Shown here: piece after piece, positions 1 through 9,008 of the stretch
How positions within the stretch are numbered: position 1 is the stretch's first letter
How the letters are laid out: each line of letters starts with the position of its first letter
From: Magnetococcales bacterium WMHbin3
Lineage (GTDB): Bacteria > Pseudomonadota > Magnetococcia > Magnetococcales > Magnetaquicoccaceae
Length of the DNA: 52,322 nucleotides
Direction of reading: 5' to 3'
Assembly (NCBI GenBank): GCA_002753185.1
Contig: PDZX01000026.1
Span: 1-52,322, forward strand
The notes under the pieces: generated by a model
Databases searched by the model: none
Told to the model about the DNA's origin: nothing
What the model saw: the letters and a program-made list of their open reading frames with translations, nothing else
Program-made: the position numbers and the translations under genes

Positions 1-174
1 ATCGGCCTGCAAGGCCGCGCGCATTTCCTCCTCCAGTCCGGGACGGGTGGTGGGGGATGGCAGGCGGGACTCCCTGGCCCGAATCACGGCGGCCAACTCC
101 CCGGGACCAATCTTCCGATGCCAGAAGGAAACCTCGTTCACACCGGGTCCCAAGGCTGAGAGATCTCTGGCCAT
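1..174 (-). CDS. Unrecognised protein, N-terminal part only
   Basis: An open frame reads leftward from an ATG at 174 and runs off the window, giving 58 residues beginning MARDLSALGPGVNEVSFWHR. It starts 9 bp after the stop of the upstream PilZ gene and has no strong ribosome binding site of its own, so it probably belongs to the motA-motB-pilZ transcript. I do not recognise the family. The N-terminus is polar, with no signal peptide or membrane segment. The start could lie elsewhere. Confidence 0.45.
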   Translation of the reverse strand, partial: MARDLSALGPGVNEVSFWHRKIGPGELAAVIRARESRLPSPTTRPGLEEEMRAALQAD

Positions 175-183
175 GGCTGCTGG

Positions 184-780
184 TCAATACCCCCGCTTGG
201 CGCGCAACAATTCCGATTGCCGTTTGAAGATGTATTGAATCAACCGTTCCCGATCGGCATCCAGGATCGGCTCGAAGCGGCAGGCGACCTGGGTGAAGCC
301 GGGCTGGGCATTTTCGCGCAGCACCATCACCCGCGCGTAGCAGTCGATGACCGTCAAGGCATCGGTGGAGATGGCCAGCCGGATCTCCAGCACGTCGCCC
401 TTGGCCAATTGCGGGTCGCTGTCCAGAAAGGAGAGTCCGCCGCCGCTCAGGTTGACCTGGGTGGGCAGCATGGGGCGTTCCCCCTCGACCGGATGAAACA
501 GCCGCAACAGCAGATTGATCTTCTGATCCAGACGCCCAAGGATACCGGCCAGAAGCGGATCGCCCGCCTCCAGTTGGCGCAATCTGTCCGTGACATCCAA
601 GGCGATGAGGGTCTGTCCGATATTGTTGACCTTGGGGGAGAAGGCGTGATGTTTCGCGAAGTGGGCCGCCACCTCGTCGAACTGGGCAGGGGGGATCCGC
701 CTCCAGGCGAGGGGGAGGGTGTCGTCCACGCGGACAAATTCACGTTGTTGCGTCTGATTGCCTGGGGATGGTTGCGCCAT
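184..780 (-). CDS. PilZ-domain protein (c-di-GMP receptor candidate)
   Basis: A 198-residue soluble protein. Its C-terminal half carries the PilZ hallmark NxSxxG as NLSGGG (around residue 110), followed by beta-strand-rich sequence ending in a helix, as in PilZ folds. The N-terminal half (about residues 20-95) is a helical region of the kind found in two-domain PilZ proteins. The arginine motif before NLSGGG is not a clean RxxxR, so c-di-GMP binding is probable rather than proven. The gene follows motB by 18 bp. PilZ proteins next to stator genes commonly act as c-di-GMP brakes on the motor (as YcgR does), and that role is inferred here from context. Confidence 0.75.
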   Translation of the reverse strand: MAQPSPGNQTQQREFVRVDDTLPLAWRRIPPAQFDEVAAHFAKHHAFSPKVNNIGQTLIALDVTDRLRQLEAGDPLLAGILGRLDQKINLLLRLFHPVEGERPMLPTQVNLSGGGLSFLDSDPQLAKGDVLEIRLAISTDALTVIDCYARVMVLRENAQPGFTQVACRFEPILDADRERLIQYIFKRQSELLRAKRGY

Positions 781-798
781 GGCGGATCGGTGTCTCCC

Positions 799-1560
799 TC
801 ATTGCCGTGGCGCCGGGTCTTGGGGCGGCGCCGGGTCTGGTTGCGGCGGTGGCGAGGCGGGTGGTTTGTCGGGCGTCCGGATCTCGCGGGTCAACAGGAT
901 CTCGATGCGTTGATTGCGGCTGCGTCCTTCCGGGGTGGCATTCGGTTCGCGGGGGTAATGAGCGCCCATCCCCTTGACCACCAGCCGCAAGGGGTCCACC
1001 TTGCCTTCGGTGACGAGGAAATCCGCCAGGGCGGCGGCCCAGGCCGCAGTCATCACCCAGTTGCCGGCAAATGGCGCGTTGGCGGCGGGCGACTGGTCGC
1101 TGGAGTGGGCCTCGACGCGGATGACGTTGGGGACCTTGGCGAACATTGCCGCCATTTGCATCAACACCGGACGGGCCTCCGGACGGATCGTCAGGGTGTT
1201 GGGCGCGAAGATGGCCTCCTGGGCGAGGCGCACCAGAAACCCCTCCTCCACCGGGACCACATCCATCCCCTTGGCCTGCCCCATGCCGGAGAGCAAGGTC
1301 TCCAGTTTCTCCTTGAGCCGGACCAGCAGCACGGCCTGCTGGAAATCCATGCCCCCCGCTTCCCCGCTCTTGGCGCGTTCGACGAACTCGCCAAGACCGA
1401 AAGCGGCGCGCACAGAGGAGGCGGCCTCGGCGAAACGGTTCCGGTCCAGTTGGGACATGGAGAGCAGCAGCACGCACACCACCAGCAGCAGGGTCATCAG
1501 GGTCCCGAACGGCAACAGCCACGATCTGCCGGTTCGGAGCGTGAGACTGCCCTCGTCCAT
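799..1560 (-). CDS. motB: MotB/PomB-like stator protein lacking the ion-binding Asp
   Basis: A 253-residue protein with one N-terminal membrane segment (about residues 14-34), a linker, and an OmpA/MotB peptidoglycan-binding domain (about residues 120-230) with EGRSRNQRIEI-type ending. The C-terminus is a proline-rich tail. The order is that of PomB/MotB, and it starts 3 bp after the motA stop. In the membrane segment the family consensus FADLMT reads FGTLMT, so the aspartate that carries H+ or Na+ (D32 in E. coli MotB, D24 in PomB) is threonine at residue 20. I checked this in the nucleotides (TTC GGG ACC). The protein may therefore be a non-conducting paralogue, or use another residue. Confidence 0.85.
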   Translation of the reverse strand: MDEGSLTLRTGRSWLLPFGTLMTLLLVVCVLLLSMSQLDRNRFAEAASSVRAAFGLGEFVERAKSGEAGGMDFQQAVLLVRLKEKLETLLSGMGQAKGMDVVPVEEGFLVRLAQEAIFAPNTLTIRPEARPVLMQMAAMFAKVPNVIRVEAHSSDQSPAANAPFAGNWVMTAAWAAALADFLVTEGKVDPLRLVVKGMGAHYPREPNATPEGRSRNQRIEILLTREIRTPDKPPASPPPQPDPAPPQDPAPRQ

Positions 1561-1563
1561 CGC

Positions 1564-2310
1564 CTACTGCCTCACGGAGGGCGGCAGGGCGGTCTTCAGC
1601 GACTCCATCAGCATGCGTGGATTGACCCCCTTCTGGATGCCGATCATCCCGTCGATGATCACTTGGCGAAACATCAACTCCTCCTGGCTGTACGCTTCCA
1701 GTTTCACGGCGAGGGGATGGGCCAGCAGGTTGGCCAGGATGATGCCGTAGAATACCCCAAGCAGGGCGCTCGCCAGACCAGGACCGATCCCCGACGGCTC
1801 ATCCAGGCTGGCCAGCATGCGCACGATGCCGATCACGGTCCCGGCCAGGCCGAAGGCGGGCGCGGTTTCCGCGATCCCCATGAACATGCGGATCCCCTTG
1901 CGATGCCGTTCCTGCTGATAGCGCCACTCCTTGTTCAGGATCCGCTCCAGAAACTCCGGATCCGCGCCGTCCACGCAGTGGGTGATGGCCGCCTGGAAGA
2001 AGGGGTCGTCGGGCCGGACCCGATCCAGGGCCAGGATGCCGTCCTTGCGCGCGATATTGGCGTATTCCACCAACTGACCGATGATTTTTTGCAGATCCCT
2101 CGGCTTCACCATGAACGCATTCGTCATGATATTGAACACGCCAAAAACTTCGCTCATCTTGTGCTTAATGAAGAGCGTGGCGATGGTGCCGCCAAAGACG
2201 ACCAGCAGCGCGGGAAAGTCGAGGAACATGCCCAGTTGACCGCCCCACAGCATCGACACGATCATCAGGGTAATGCCGATCACGAAGCCGAGAATGGTTG
2301 CCAGATCCAT
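1564..2310 (-). CDS. motA: MotA/PomA-family stator membrane protein
   Basis: A 248-residue MotA/TolQ/ExbB-family protein. I chose the ATG at 2310 because MDLATILGF matches the start of PomA (MDLATLLG); an upstream start at 2358 would add 16 unrelated residues. Four membrane segments are visible: residues about 5-25 and 30-50, then two late ones around GLAGTVIGIVRML and LLGVFYGIILANLL. The conserved Pro (ETAP) and Thr (GTVIG) of the channel helices are kept. The Thr-Thr of PomA helix 4 (LLTTLYG) reads LLGVFYG, a loss of polar residues that parallels the missing Asp in the partner MotB. It is co-transcribed with motB and the pilZ gene. Confidence 0.88.
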   Translation of the reverse strand: MDLATILGFVIGITLMIVSMLWGGQLGMFLDFPALLVVFGGTIATLFIKHKMSEVFGVFNIMTNAFMVKPRDLQKIIGQLVEYANIARKDGILALDRVRPDDPFFQAAITHCVDGADPEFLERILNKEWRYQQERHRKGIRMFMGIAETAPAFGLAGTVIGIVRMLASLDEPSGIGPGLASALLGVFYGIILANLLAHPLAVKLEAYSQEELMFRQVIIDGMIGIQKGVNPRMLMESLKTALPPSVRQ

Positions 2311-2422
2311 ATTGTCTATTTCCCGAAACGTACCATTCAGACGATAACTGCGGGTCACGAGGACCCGCCCAGCCTCCCGGTTTGCAAAAAACGCTCCATA
2401 ATGCCGATGCCCGGCGCCGTTG

Positions 2423-3466
2423 TCAAGCGAACAACGCCCGGATGCCCTCGACGGAGGGGGGACGCACCACGCCCTTTTCCGTGACCAGGGCGGTCACCAG
2501 TTCCGCCGGAGTCACGTCGAAGGCGGGATTGAACACCCCCACCCCTTCCGGGGCGGTGCGCACCCCGCGAAAATGGGTCACTTCCGCCGGGTTGCGCTGC
2601 TCGATGGGGATCTCCTTGCCGGTGGGGGTGGCGAGGTCGATGGTGCTCAACGGGCAGGCCACCAGAAAGGGAATCCCGTGGCGACGCGCCACCACTGCAT
2701 GGCCATAGGTGCCGATCTTGTTGGCGGCGTCGCCGTTGGCCGCCACGCGGTCGGCGCCCACCACCACCACGTCGATGCGGCCTTCCTGCATGGCATGCCC
2801 GGCCATGCCATCCGTCATCAATGTGACATCGATACCATCCTTCATCAACTCCCAGGCCGTCAGGCGCGCCCCCTGGAGATAGGGGCGGGTCTCCGTGGCA
2901 AAGACACGGACATCCCCGAACAACTCGTTCGCGGCGCGGATCACCCCCAGGGCGGTGCCGTAACCGGCGGTGGCCAGGGCGCCAGCGTTGCAGTGGGTCA
3001 TGATGGCGAGCGGCCTGCCGGAGGGAGGGGAGAGAATCCCGGCGCCCAGCCTGCCCATCTCGCGACAGGAGGCGATATCCTCCTCGCGGATTTTTTCCGC
3101 CTCTTCCAGCAGGCGTTCCGGCACCCGCTTCGGCTCCCCGGCGAGCAGAGGGGCCAGCCGATCCAGCGCCCAGGCCAGGTTGACCGCAGTGGGACGGGCG
3201 TCGCGCAGACGCTCCATGGCGGGGGCCATGGCCTTGGCCCAGGATTCAGGGGTCCCCCTCCTGGCCAACCGGAAGGCCTCGACCGCCACGCCGAAGGCCG
3301 CCGCGACCCCGATGGCCGGCGCGCCCCGCACCACCATCTTGCGGATGGCTTCCGCCACCTCCTTGGCGGAGGCCAGTTTCAGGTAGGCCTCCCTGTCCGG
3401 CAGCTTCCGCTGATCGAGCATGCGCACCCTGCCCTTGTCCCAGACCGCCACATCGAAAACGTTCAT
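2423..3466 (-). CDS. mtnA: S-methyl-5-thioribose-1-phosphate isomerase
   Basis: A 347-residue enzyme of the aIF2B-alpha/MtnA family that converts 5-methylthioribose-1-phosphate to methylthioribulose-1-phosphate in methionine salvage. Family signatures are [12 protein letters not shown] near the N-terminus, [12 protein letters not shown] with the catalytic Cys, and [13 protein letters not shown] with the catalytic Asp. The ATG at 3466 overlaps the prmA stop (ATGA), and AAGGAG lies upstream inside prmA. A longer reading from 3517 would add residues unlike the family. Coupled to prmA, so the two are probably co-expressed. No other methionine-salvage gene lies in the window. Confidence 0.95.
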   Translation of the reverse strand: MNVFDVAVWDKGRVRMLDQRKLPDREAYLKLASAKEVAEAIRKMVVRGAPAIGVAAAFGVAVEAFRLARRGTPESWAKAMAPAMERLRDARPTAVNLAWALDRLAPLLAGEPKRVPERLLEEAEKIREEDIASCREMGRLGAGILSPPSGRPLAIMTHCNAGALATAGYGTALGVIRAANELFGDVRVFATETRPYLQGARLTAWELMKDGIDVTLMTDGMAGHAMQEGRIDVVVVGADRVAANGDAANKIGTYGHAVVARRHGIPFLVACPLSTIDLATPTGKEIPIEQRNPAEVTHFRGVRTAPEGVGVFNPAFDVTPAELVTALVTEKGVVRPPSVEGIRALFA

Positions 3467-4320
3467 GCCTGCTCCTTGGAAAACGCCAACACCACCCACT
3501 CCTCGATCCCGCGCCATTGTACCCTCTGCAACCCCTCTTGAGCAAACGCCTTTTCCACGTCGTCGGCCTGTTCCCGCAAAATTCCGGACAACACCACCCT
3601 GCCGCCAGGGGCCAGGACGGCCGTCAGCGCAGGCGCGGCCCCGATCAGGACCGGGGCGAGGATATTGGCCACCACGGTCGCGAAGGGTCCGGCGGGCAAA
3701 TCGCCGCGCTCGTGGACCTCGACCCGCTCCGCCACGCCATTACCGACGCAATTGCGCATGGCGGTCTCCACGGCCACCGGATCGTTGTCCGTGGCGATCA
3801 CCCGCCCGGCGCCCAGCAACACCGCGCCGATCGCCAGAATTCCGGAGCCGGTCCCCATGTCCAGTGTCAACCCCAGGGGACGCGCCAGCGCCAGCTCTTC
3901 CAGGAGTTCCAGGCAGCCGCGCGTGGTGGCGTGGGTCCCGCTGCCGAAGGCCATCTCCGGATCCATGCGGATCACCCGCCGTCCCTCACCGGGCGGGGGG
4001 TCCAGCCAGGTGGGCACGATCATCAGCCCCCGGCCCACCGGAAACGGATGATAGGACTCCTTCCAGGCCTCGGCCCAGTCGCGATCCGGCAGATCCCGCC
4101 AGGTGACGGCGCACTCCCCTGCCCCCGCCGCAGCCAGCACCAGTCGCAAACGGATCTCCATGTCGCCCCGTTCGGCATCGTCCCCGGCGAAATACCCGGT
4201 CAATGTGCCCAGCGGACCATCCACGTCCCTGGCCACCCCCATGGATCCGGCATCGGTCAGCCACTCCTCCGCCACCTCCTCGAAGGCACGATCCACGACG
4301 ATACGCAACTCCCAGACCAT
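3463..4320 (-). CDS. prmA: Ribosomal protein L11 methyltransferase
   Basis: A 285-residue SAM-dependent methyltransferase that methylates ribosomal protein L11. It has an N-terminal substrate-recognition domain (about residues 1-110) and a Rossmann domain with motif [15 protein letters not shown], an acidic loop (ATDNDP) and the PrmA-typical [10 protein letters not shown]. The start at 4320 ([10 protein letters not shown]) has a near-perfect ribosome binding site, AAGGAGG, 7 bases upstream. The longer frame to 4383 would cross the promoter. It overlaps mtnA downstream and is divergent from mfd. Confidence 0.95.
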   Translation of the reverse strand: MVWELRIVVDRAFEEVAEEWLTDAGSMGVARDVDGPLGTLTGYFAGDDAERGDMEIRLRLVLAAAGAGECAVTWRDLPDRDWAEAWKESYHPFPVGRGLMIVPTWLDPPPGEGRRVIRMDPEMAFGSGTHATTRGCLELLEELALARPLGLTLDMGTGSGILAIGAVLLGAGRVIATDNDPVAVETAMRNCVGNGVAERVEVHERGDLPAGPFATVVANILAPVLIGAAPALTAVLAPGGRVVLSGILREQADDVEKAFAQEGLQRVQWRGIEEWVVLAFSKEQA

Positions 4321-4369
4321 GCGGACACCTCCTTGCCCGAAAAAGAACCAACCCCATCCATCCGATGGG

Positions 4370-4399
4370 TTGACAGCCAACATTATAATCTCTTATAAA
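4370..4399 (+). promoter_or_regulatory. Probable sigma-70 promoter of mfd
   Basis: A perfect TTGACA at 4370-4375 and TATAAA at 4394-4399, spaced 18 bp (or TTATAA with 17 bp). This predicts a start near 4406 and a leader of about 48 bases before the GTG of mfd. It overlaps the opposing prmA promoter, so the two units may compete for polymerase. Confidence 0.6.
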
Positions 4400-4410
4400 T
4401 GCGCAATCAA
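4382..4410 (-). promoter_or_regulatory. Probable sigma-70 promoter of prmA-mtnA
   Basis: Reading leftward there is TTGATT (4410-4405), a 17-bp spacer, and a perfect TATAAT (4387-4382). It lies about 60 bp upstream of the prmA start and overlaps the mfd promoter on the other strand. Confidence 0.6.
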
Positions 4411-4453
4411 TTATTGCCAAACCAACCGAAGCCTCCGAACGAACACCACTCCC

Positions 4454-7400
4454 GTGAAACACCCCCTGCTTACCGCCCTGACGCCCCTGCTGCAACGTCG
4501 CGGCCAACCCTTTCCGGTCCTTGGCAACGTCCCCGGCGCCTCGCTCTCCTGGATGTGCGTGGAAATGGCCCGCGAACTCAAGGGGCCGCTCATCGTCGTC
4601 ACCGGCAAGACCTCGCGCGCCGAAAGCCTCTACCGGGAGATGCTGTTCTTCGCCGATCACCTGACGCCGGCCATCACCCTGCTGCCATTTCCGGCCTGGG
4701 AAACCCTCCCCTTCGAGCCGCTCTCCCCCTACGGCCCCATCATGGGAGAACGCATCCGCGCCCTCTTCCGCCTCACCCAAACCCTGGGTGAAGGCCCCAT
4801 CAGCGCCGGAGACCAGGCGGGTCACGCCCATACCATCATCATCACCACCCCCGCCGCCATGATGCGCCGCACCCTGCCCCATTCCTATCTGGCGGCGCAC
4901 GGCTTTTCCGTCTCCAAGGGAGACCAGCTCAACCTTCCGGCCCTGCGCCAGTTCCTCGCCTCGGCGGGCTACCGCCCCGCCACCCAGGTGGAAGAACCCG
5001 GCGAATACGCCGTGCGCGGCGGCATCGTCGATTTCTTCCCGCCAGGCCATGAATACCCCATCCGCCTGGAACTCTTCGGCGACGAGGTGGAAACCTTGCG
5101 CATGTTCGACCCCATCACCCAGCGCTCCACCGACCGCATCCCCACGGTGCAGGCCCTGCCGGTCAGCGAGGTGATCCTCACCGAGGAGACCATCCGCAAC
5201 TTCCGGGGCAACTACCGCCAGACCTTCGGCATCGGCAGCGCCGATGACGACCTCTACCGCCAGGTCTCCAAGGGTGAAAAATCCCCCGGAATGGAGCAGT
5301 ACCTGCCCTTCTTCTTCACCCCGGCGGAGACCGTTTTCGACTATCTCCCCCAGGGGACGCTCCTGTTGCTGGATCACGACGTCTCCGAGGAGGCGAAGCA
5401 CTGCGAACTGGAAGTCCAGGAACGCCTCGCCGCCATCCGCGCCGAGACGCCCCCCTCCACCCAGCGCCACCCCCCGGACTCACTGTTTCTGACCCTGGAG
5501 GAGTATTTCCGCTTCCTGGACGGATTCGCGGTGGTGCGCGCCGGAACACAGGCTTCCCATGGCGGTTTTTCGCTCGGCTTCGACCCGGCGCCCAACTTCC
5601 TGGCCCTCGCCGGTCCCGACGTCTCCCACGCCGACCCCGGCAAGCCCCCCCTCGACCTGGCGGCCACATTCATTCTGGATACCCAGGCGCAAGGATTCAA
5701 GGTCTGCATCACCGCCTCCTCCATGGGACAACGGGAACGCCTGCGGGAACTCCTGGAGGACCACAAGCTCCCCACCGCCACGGTCTCCCACTGGCGCGAG
5801 TTCCTCAACCACCCGGCCAGGACCACCATGCTGGCGGTGGGGGATCTCGACTCCGGCTTCGTCCATGGCCGCCTGGGGCTGAGCCTGCTGTCCGAAAGCG
5901 CCATTTTCGGCGTCAAGACCAAACGACGCAAGACCGACCCCCGCTATCTCGATCAACTCCTGGCCGGCTTCGCCGACCTGACGGAAAACGATCCGGTGGT
6001 GCATGCCGATCACGGGGTGGGCCGTTACGGCGGCCTCCACTCCCTGGAGGTGGGGGGCATCAAAAACGATTTTCTGCTCATTCATTATGCCGGCTCGGAC
6101 AAACTCTACGCCCCGGTGGAAAACCTGGACCGGGTCACCAAGTACGCCGCCGGGGACGATGTGCCCCTCGACAAGCTCGGCGGGGTGAAGTGGACGAAAA
6201 CCAAGGAAAAAGCACGCAAGAAAATCCTGGAGATGGCCGAAGAACTGATCCGCCTCCAGGCCCTGCGCCGGGAGGGGTCCGGCTACGAGTTCTCCGCGCC
6301 CGATCCGGTGCTCCAGGAGTTCGCGGCCACCTTTCCCTTCGAGGAGACCCCGGATCAGACCGCCGCCATCGAGGCGGTGCTGGCCGACATGGCCGGGACC
6401 CGCCCCATGGACCGCCTGGTATGCGGCGATGTCGGCTTCGGCAAGACCGAGGTGGCCATGCGCGCCGCCTTCCGCGCGGTGATGGACGGCAAGCAGGTGG
6501 CCATCCTCACCCCGACCACGATCCTGACCCAGCAGCACTACGAAACCTTTGCCGCCCGCTTCGCCCCCTACCCGGTCACCGTGGACATCCTCTCGCGCTT
6601 CCAGTCCACGGCGGAACAGAAGAAAACCGTGGACATGATCTCTTCCGGCGGCGTGGACGTGGTGGTGGGGACCCATCGCCTGTTGCAGAAGGATGTGCGC
6701 TTCAAGGATCTGGGGCTGTTGGTGGTGGACGAGGAACAGCGCTTCGGGGTGGTACACAAGGAGCGGATCAAGCAGATGCGCGCCACGGTGGACATCCTCA
6801 CCCTGACCGCCACGCCGATCCCCCGCACCATGCACATGGCCATGAGCGGCCTGCGGGACATCTCGATCATCGCCACCCCGCCGATGAACCGGCTGGCGAT
6901 CCGCACCTTCGTGCTCCAATACGACAAGCAAAAGGTGCGGGAAGCGGTCCTGCGGGAGATCTACCGGGGCGGACAGGTGTTCTTCGTACACAACCGGGTG
7001 CAGGACATCGAAAAGATGGCGACGGAACTGGGGGAACTCGTGCCCGAGGCCAGGATCGGCGTGGCCCATGGCCAGATGCACGAAGGCCGGTTGGAGAAGA
7101 TCATGCTCTCCTTCTACCGTCAGGAGTTCAATCTGCTGGTCTGCACCACGATCATCGAAAACGGGGTGGACATTCCGACGGCCAATACCATCATCATCCA
7201 CCGGGCGGACAAGTTCGGCCTGGCGCAACTGCATCAGTTGCGTGGCCGCGTGGGCCGTTCGCGGCATCGGGCCTATGCCTATCTCTTCATCCCCCACGCC
7301 ATGACCCTGACCGGAGACGCCCTGCGGCGTCTGGAGGCCATCGAGTCCATGGGGGAGCTGGGCGCGGGCTTTTCCCTGGCCACCCACGACCTGGAGATCC

Positions 7401-7990
7401 GCGGGGCGGGCAACATCCTGGGCGAGGAGCAGTCCGGTCAGATCCGCGAGGTGGGTTTCGAGTTGTACAATCAGATGCTCAAGGAGGCGGTGGAGGCCCT
7501 CGCCTCCGGGGCCATCAAGCCCACGGAAACGCAACCTGCGGAAGAAGAGGGGATTTCTCCGGTCATCAACCTGCACATCTCCACCCACATTCCGGAGGAG
7601 TACGTCCCGGATGTCCGGCAGCGGCTGACCCTCTACAAACGGATCGCCACCCTGGAGAGCAAGGACGATCTTCTGGAGATGCGTGCGGAGTTGACCGACC
7701 GTTTCGGCATTCTGCCCGAATCGACGGACAATCTGCTGCGGGTGATGCAGCTCAAGCAGACCTGCCGCAAGATCAAAATCCTCAAGATCGACGCCGGACC
7801 AAAGGGGGCCACCATTCAATTGCATCACGCCCCGAACATCAACCCGGACGGCCTGATCAGGCTGCTCCAGGAGGGCAAGGGGGCCATCCGCTTCAACCAC
7901 GAGACCCAGACCTTGAGCATCAAGGACAAACCCTGGGACGATCCCGCCATGCGCATCGCCGGGATGGACGCCATGCTGCGGCAGTTGTAA
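4454..7990 (+). CDS. mfd: Transcription-repair coupling factor Mfd
   Basis: 1178 residues from a GTG at 4454 (first residues KHPLLTALTPLLQ), close to the usual ~1150. Domains in order: a UvrB-like N-terminal module (GGIVDFFPPG near residue 170), an RNA-polymerase-interacting CarD-like domain (VVHADHGVGRYGG around 515), and a RecG-like translocase. The translocase has Walker A GDVGFGKTE, the DEEQ box in VVDEEQRFGV, TATPIPRT and the GRVGR motif. A C-terminal TRCF domain (EEYVPDVRQRL) follows. It removes RNA polymerase stalled at lesions and recruits UvrA. The frame is open up to 4103, but the upstream part lies in prmA and the promoter. No strong ribosome binding site precedes the GTG, so the exact start is uncertain. 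Confidence 0.96.
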   Translation: MKHPLLTALTPLLQRRGQPFPVLGNVPGASLSWMCVEMARELKGPLIVVTGKTSRAESLYREMLFFADHLTPAITLLPFPAWETLPFEPLSPYGPIMGERIRALFRLTQTLGEGPISAGDQAGHAHTIIITTPAAMMRRTLPHSYLAAHGFSVSKGDQLNLPALRQFLASAGYRPATQVEEPGEYAVRGGIVDFFPPGHEYPIRLELFGDEVETLRMFDPITQRSTDRIPTVQALPVSEVILTEETIRNFRGNYRQTFGIGSADDDLYRQVSKGEKSPGMEQYLPFFFTPAETVFDYLPQGTLLLLDHDVSEEAKHCELEVQERLAAIRAETPPSTQRHPPDSLFLTLEEYFRFLDGFAVVRAGTQASHGGFSLGFDPAPNFLALAGPDVSHADPGKPPLDLAATFILDTQAQGFKVCITASSMGQRERLRELLEDHKLPTATVSHWREFLNHPARTTMLAVGDLDSGFVHGRLGLSLLSESAIFGVKTKRRKTDPRYLDQLLAGFADLTENDPVVHADHGVGRYGGLHSLEVGGIKNDFLLIHYAGSDKLYAPVENLDRVTKYAAGDDVPLDKLGGVKWTKTKEKARKKILEMAEELIRLQALRREGSGYEFSAPDPVLQEFAATFPFEETPDQTAAIEAVLADMAGTRPMDRLVCGDVGFGKTEVAMRAAFRAVMDGKQVAILTPTTILTQQHYETFAARFAPYPVTVDILSRFQSTAEQKKTVDMISSGGVDVVVGTHRLLQKDVRFKDLGLLVVDEEQRFGVVHKERIKQMRATVDILTLTATPIPRTMHMAMSGLRDISIIATPPMNRLAIRTFVLQYDKQKVREAVLREIYRGGQVFFVHNRVQDIEKMATELGELVPEARIGVAHGQMHEGRLEKIMLSFYRQEFNLLVCTTIIENGVDIPTANTIIIHRADKFGLAQLHQLRGRVGRSRHRAYAYLFIPHAMTLTGDALRRLEAIESMGELGAGFSLATHDLEIRGAGNILGEEQSGQIREVGFELYNQMLKEAVEALASGAIKPTETQPAEEEGISPVINLHISTHIPEEYVPDVRQRLTLYKRIATLESKDDLLEMRAELTDRFGILPESTDNLLRVMQLKQTCRKIKILKIDAGPKGATIQLHHAPNINPDGLIRLLQEGKGAIRFNHETQTLSIKDKPWDDPAMRIAGMDAMLRQL

Positions 7991-8066
7991 ACTCTTTGTG
8001 GACGGACATGGCCCGGATCGGATAGAGTATTCCAACGATACGCACCGCCTGCCAGGAGTGAGCGAC

Positions 8067-8618
8067 ATGACCGGTCTTGCATTCGACACCTTGCGATACA
8101 CCAAGCGCTTGCGGGAAGTCGGCGTTCCCGAATCCCAGGCGGAAGTTCAGGCCGAACTCCTGGCGGAAGCCCTGGCGGATCGTCTGGCGTCCAAGGAGGA
8201 TCTGGCCAAGTTGGATACGGATTTGAGAACCGCCCTCGCCAAGGTGGAAGCCGAACTGAAACGGGACATCGAAACCACCAGAGCAGAACTGAAACGGGAC
8301 ATCGAAACCACCAGAGCGGAATTGCAGAAGGACATCGAAACCACCAGAGCGGAATTGCAGCGGGACATCGAAGCCACCAAAGCGGAATTGCAGAAGGACA
8401 TCGAAACCACCAAAGCGGAATTGAAGCGGGACATCGAAGCCACCAAAACGGAATTGAAGCGAGACATGAAGGAACTGGAACTGCGCATGGTGATCAAGAT
8501 GGGCGCCATGGTCCTTGGCGGGATCGGTCTGCTTTTCGGACTCATGCGGGCATGGCCGCTGCCCGTGCAGTATGTCCCCACCGTCCAGGAGATGCGCCTG
8601 CCCGCCCCTGCCAAATGA
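8067..8618 (+). CDS. DUF1640-like coiled-coil protein with C-terminal membrane anchor
   Basis: 183 residues from the ATG at 8067, with CAGGAG about 8 bases upstream. The N-terminus (FDTLRYTKRLREVGVPESQA) is typical of DUF1640/CCDC90-type proteins. The middle is a long coiled coil of six 11-residue repeats (AELKRDIETTR and variants, residues about 62-127) plus a degenerate seventh. One hydrophobic helix (about residues 146-162) follows, with a short tail. The role of this family in bacteria is unknown; the topology suggests an inner-membrane coiled-coil scaffold. It stands 76 bp after mfd, probably in its own unit. Confidence 0.75.
   Translation: MTGLAFDTLRYTKRLREVGVPESQAEVQAELLAEALADRLASKEDLAKLDTDLRTALAKVEAELKRDIETTRAELKRDIETTRAELQKDIETTRAELQRDIEATKAELQKDIETTKAELKRDIEATKTELKRDMKELELRMVIKMGAMVLGGIGLLFGLMRAWPLPVQYVPTVQEMRLPAPAK
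8250..8447 (+). repeat. Six tandem 33-bp repeats coding an 11-residue coiled-coil unit
   Basis: Six uninterrupted 33-bp units begin at 8250, 8283, 8316, 8349, 8382 and 8415. Each encodes AEL(K/Q)(K/R)DIE(T/A)T(R/K), and a decayed seventh unit follows at 8448. The period is an exact number of codons. An 11-residue (hendecad) unit gives a slightly right-handed coiled coil. High nucleotide identity points to recent expansion or contraction. Confidence 0.9.
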
Positions 8619-8657
8619 TGATTCGTTGAGCAGCGCGTATCCGGGGGATCGCGCCCG

Positions 8658-9008
8658 CTACTCGCCGCGCGCCCGCGAGAAACGCTCCAGGATCCCATCC
8701 GAGGGGAGAAACACCCCACCCTCATAGGCGGTGATCACCCCCGGCTCCACGTCGAGCAGCCGGGCGGCATCCTCCTCCGACAGCCCCTTGGCCTGCCGCC
8801 AAAGACGCAGGTCGCGGGCAAAATCGCCGCGTCGGATTTCCAGGGAGTGCAGTCGGCCAGGATCGAAGGCAGAGCGGATATTGCTCTGGATGGCGTGGGA
8901 AACGCCGTCGGAAGGATCGGCGGCCCGCGCTTGCGGCGTCGGGATCGACAGCGCCGCAAGCGCGAGCAGAAGCTTCGGGACACGCAACTCAAAACTTCTC
9001 AAACTCAT
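8658..9008 (-). CDS. Small exported protein with an XRE-like HTH domain
   Basis: 116 residues. The N-terminus looks like a Sec signal peptide ([20 protein letters not shown], cleavage likely after ARA). The C-terminal 50 residues ([20 protein letters not shown] and on to ERFSRA) have the spacing of a Cro/C1-type helix-turn-helix. The start at 9008 overlaps the chemoreceptor's 3' end by 20 bp. A shorter start at a GTG near 8981 would give a tidier signal peptide. Translational coupling to the chemoreceptor is likely. No function is known to me; the HTH fold may serve protein binding in the periplasm, or the hydrophobic part may be only a membrane anchor. Confidence 0.6.
   Translation of the reverse strand: MSLRSFELRVPKLLLALAALSIPTPQARAADPSDGVSHAIQSNIRSAFDPGRLHSLEIRRGDFARDLRLWRQAKGLSEEDAARLLDVEPGVITAYEGGVFLPSDGILERFSRARGE

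Noticed and set aside
217..2484. Long plus-strand open frame (755 codons) opposite motA-motB-pilZ
   Set aside because: It is the antisense shadow of three well-supported genes, with His/Gln/Gly-rich composition typical of the reverse frame of GC-rich coding DNA.
5480..8104. 874-codon minus-strand frame opposite mfd
   Set aside because: mfd has all family motifs on the plus strand. The opposite frame has no recognisable motif and shadow-like composition.
8250..8447. Regular 33-bp repeats considered as a CRISPR array
   Set aside because: Units are contiguous, without spacers, and code in frame for an 11-residue coiled-coil unit.
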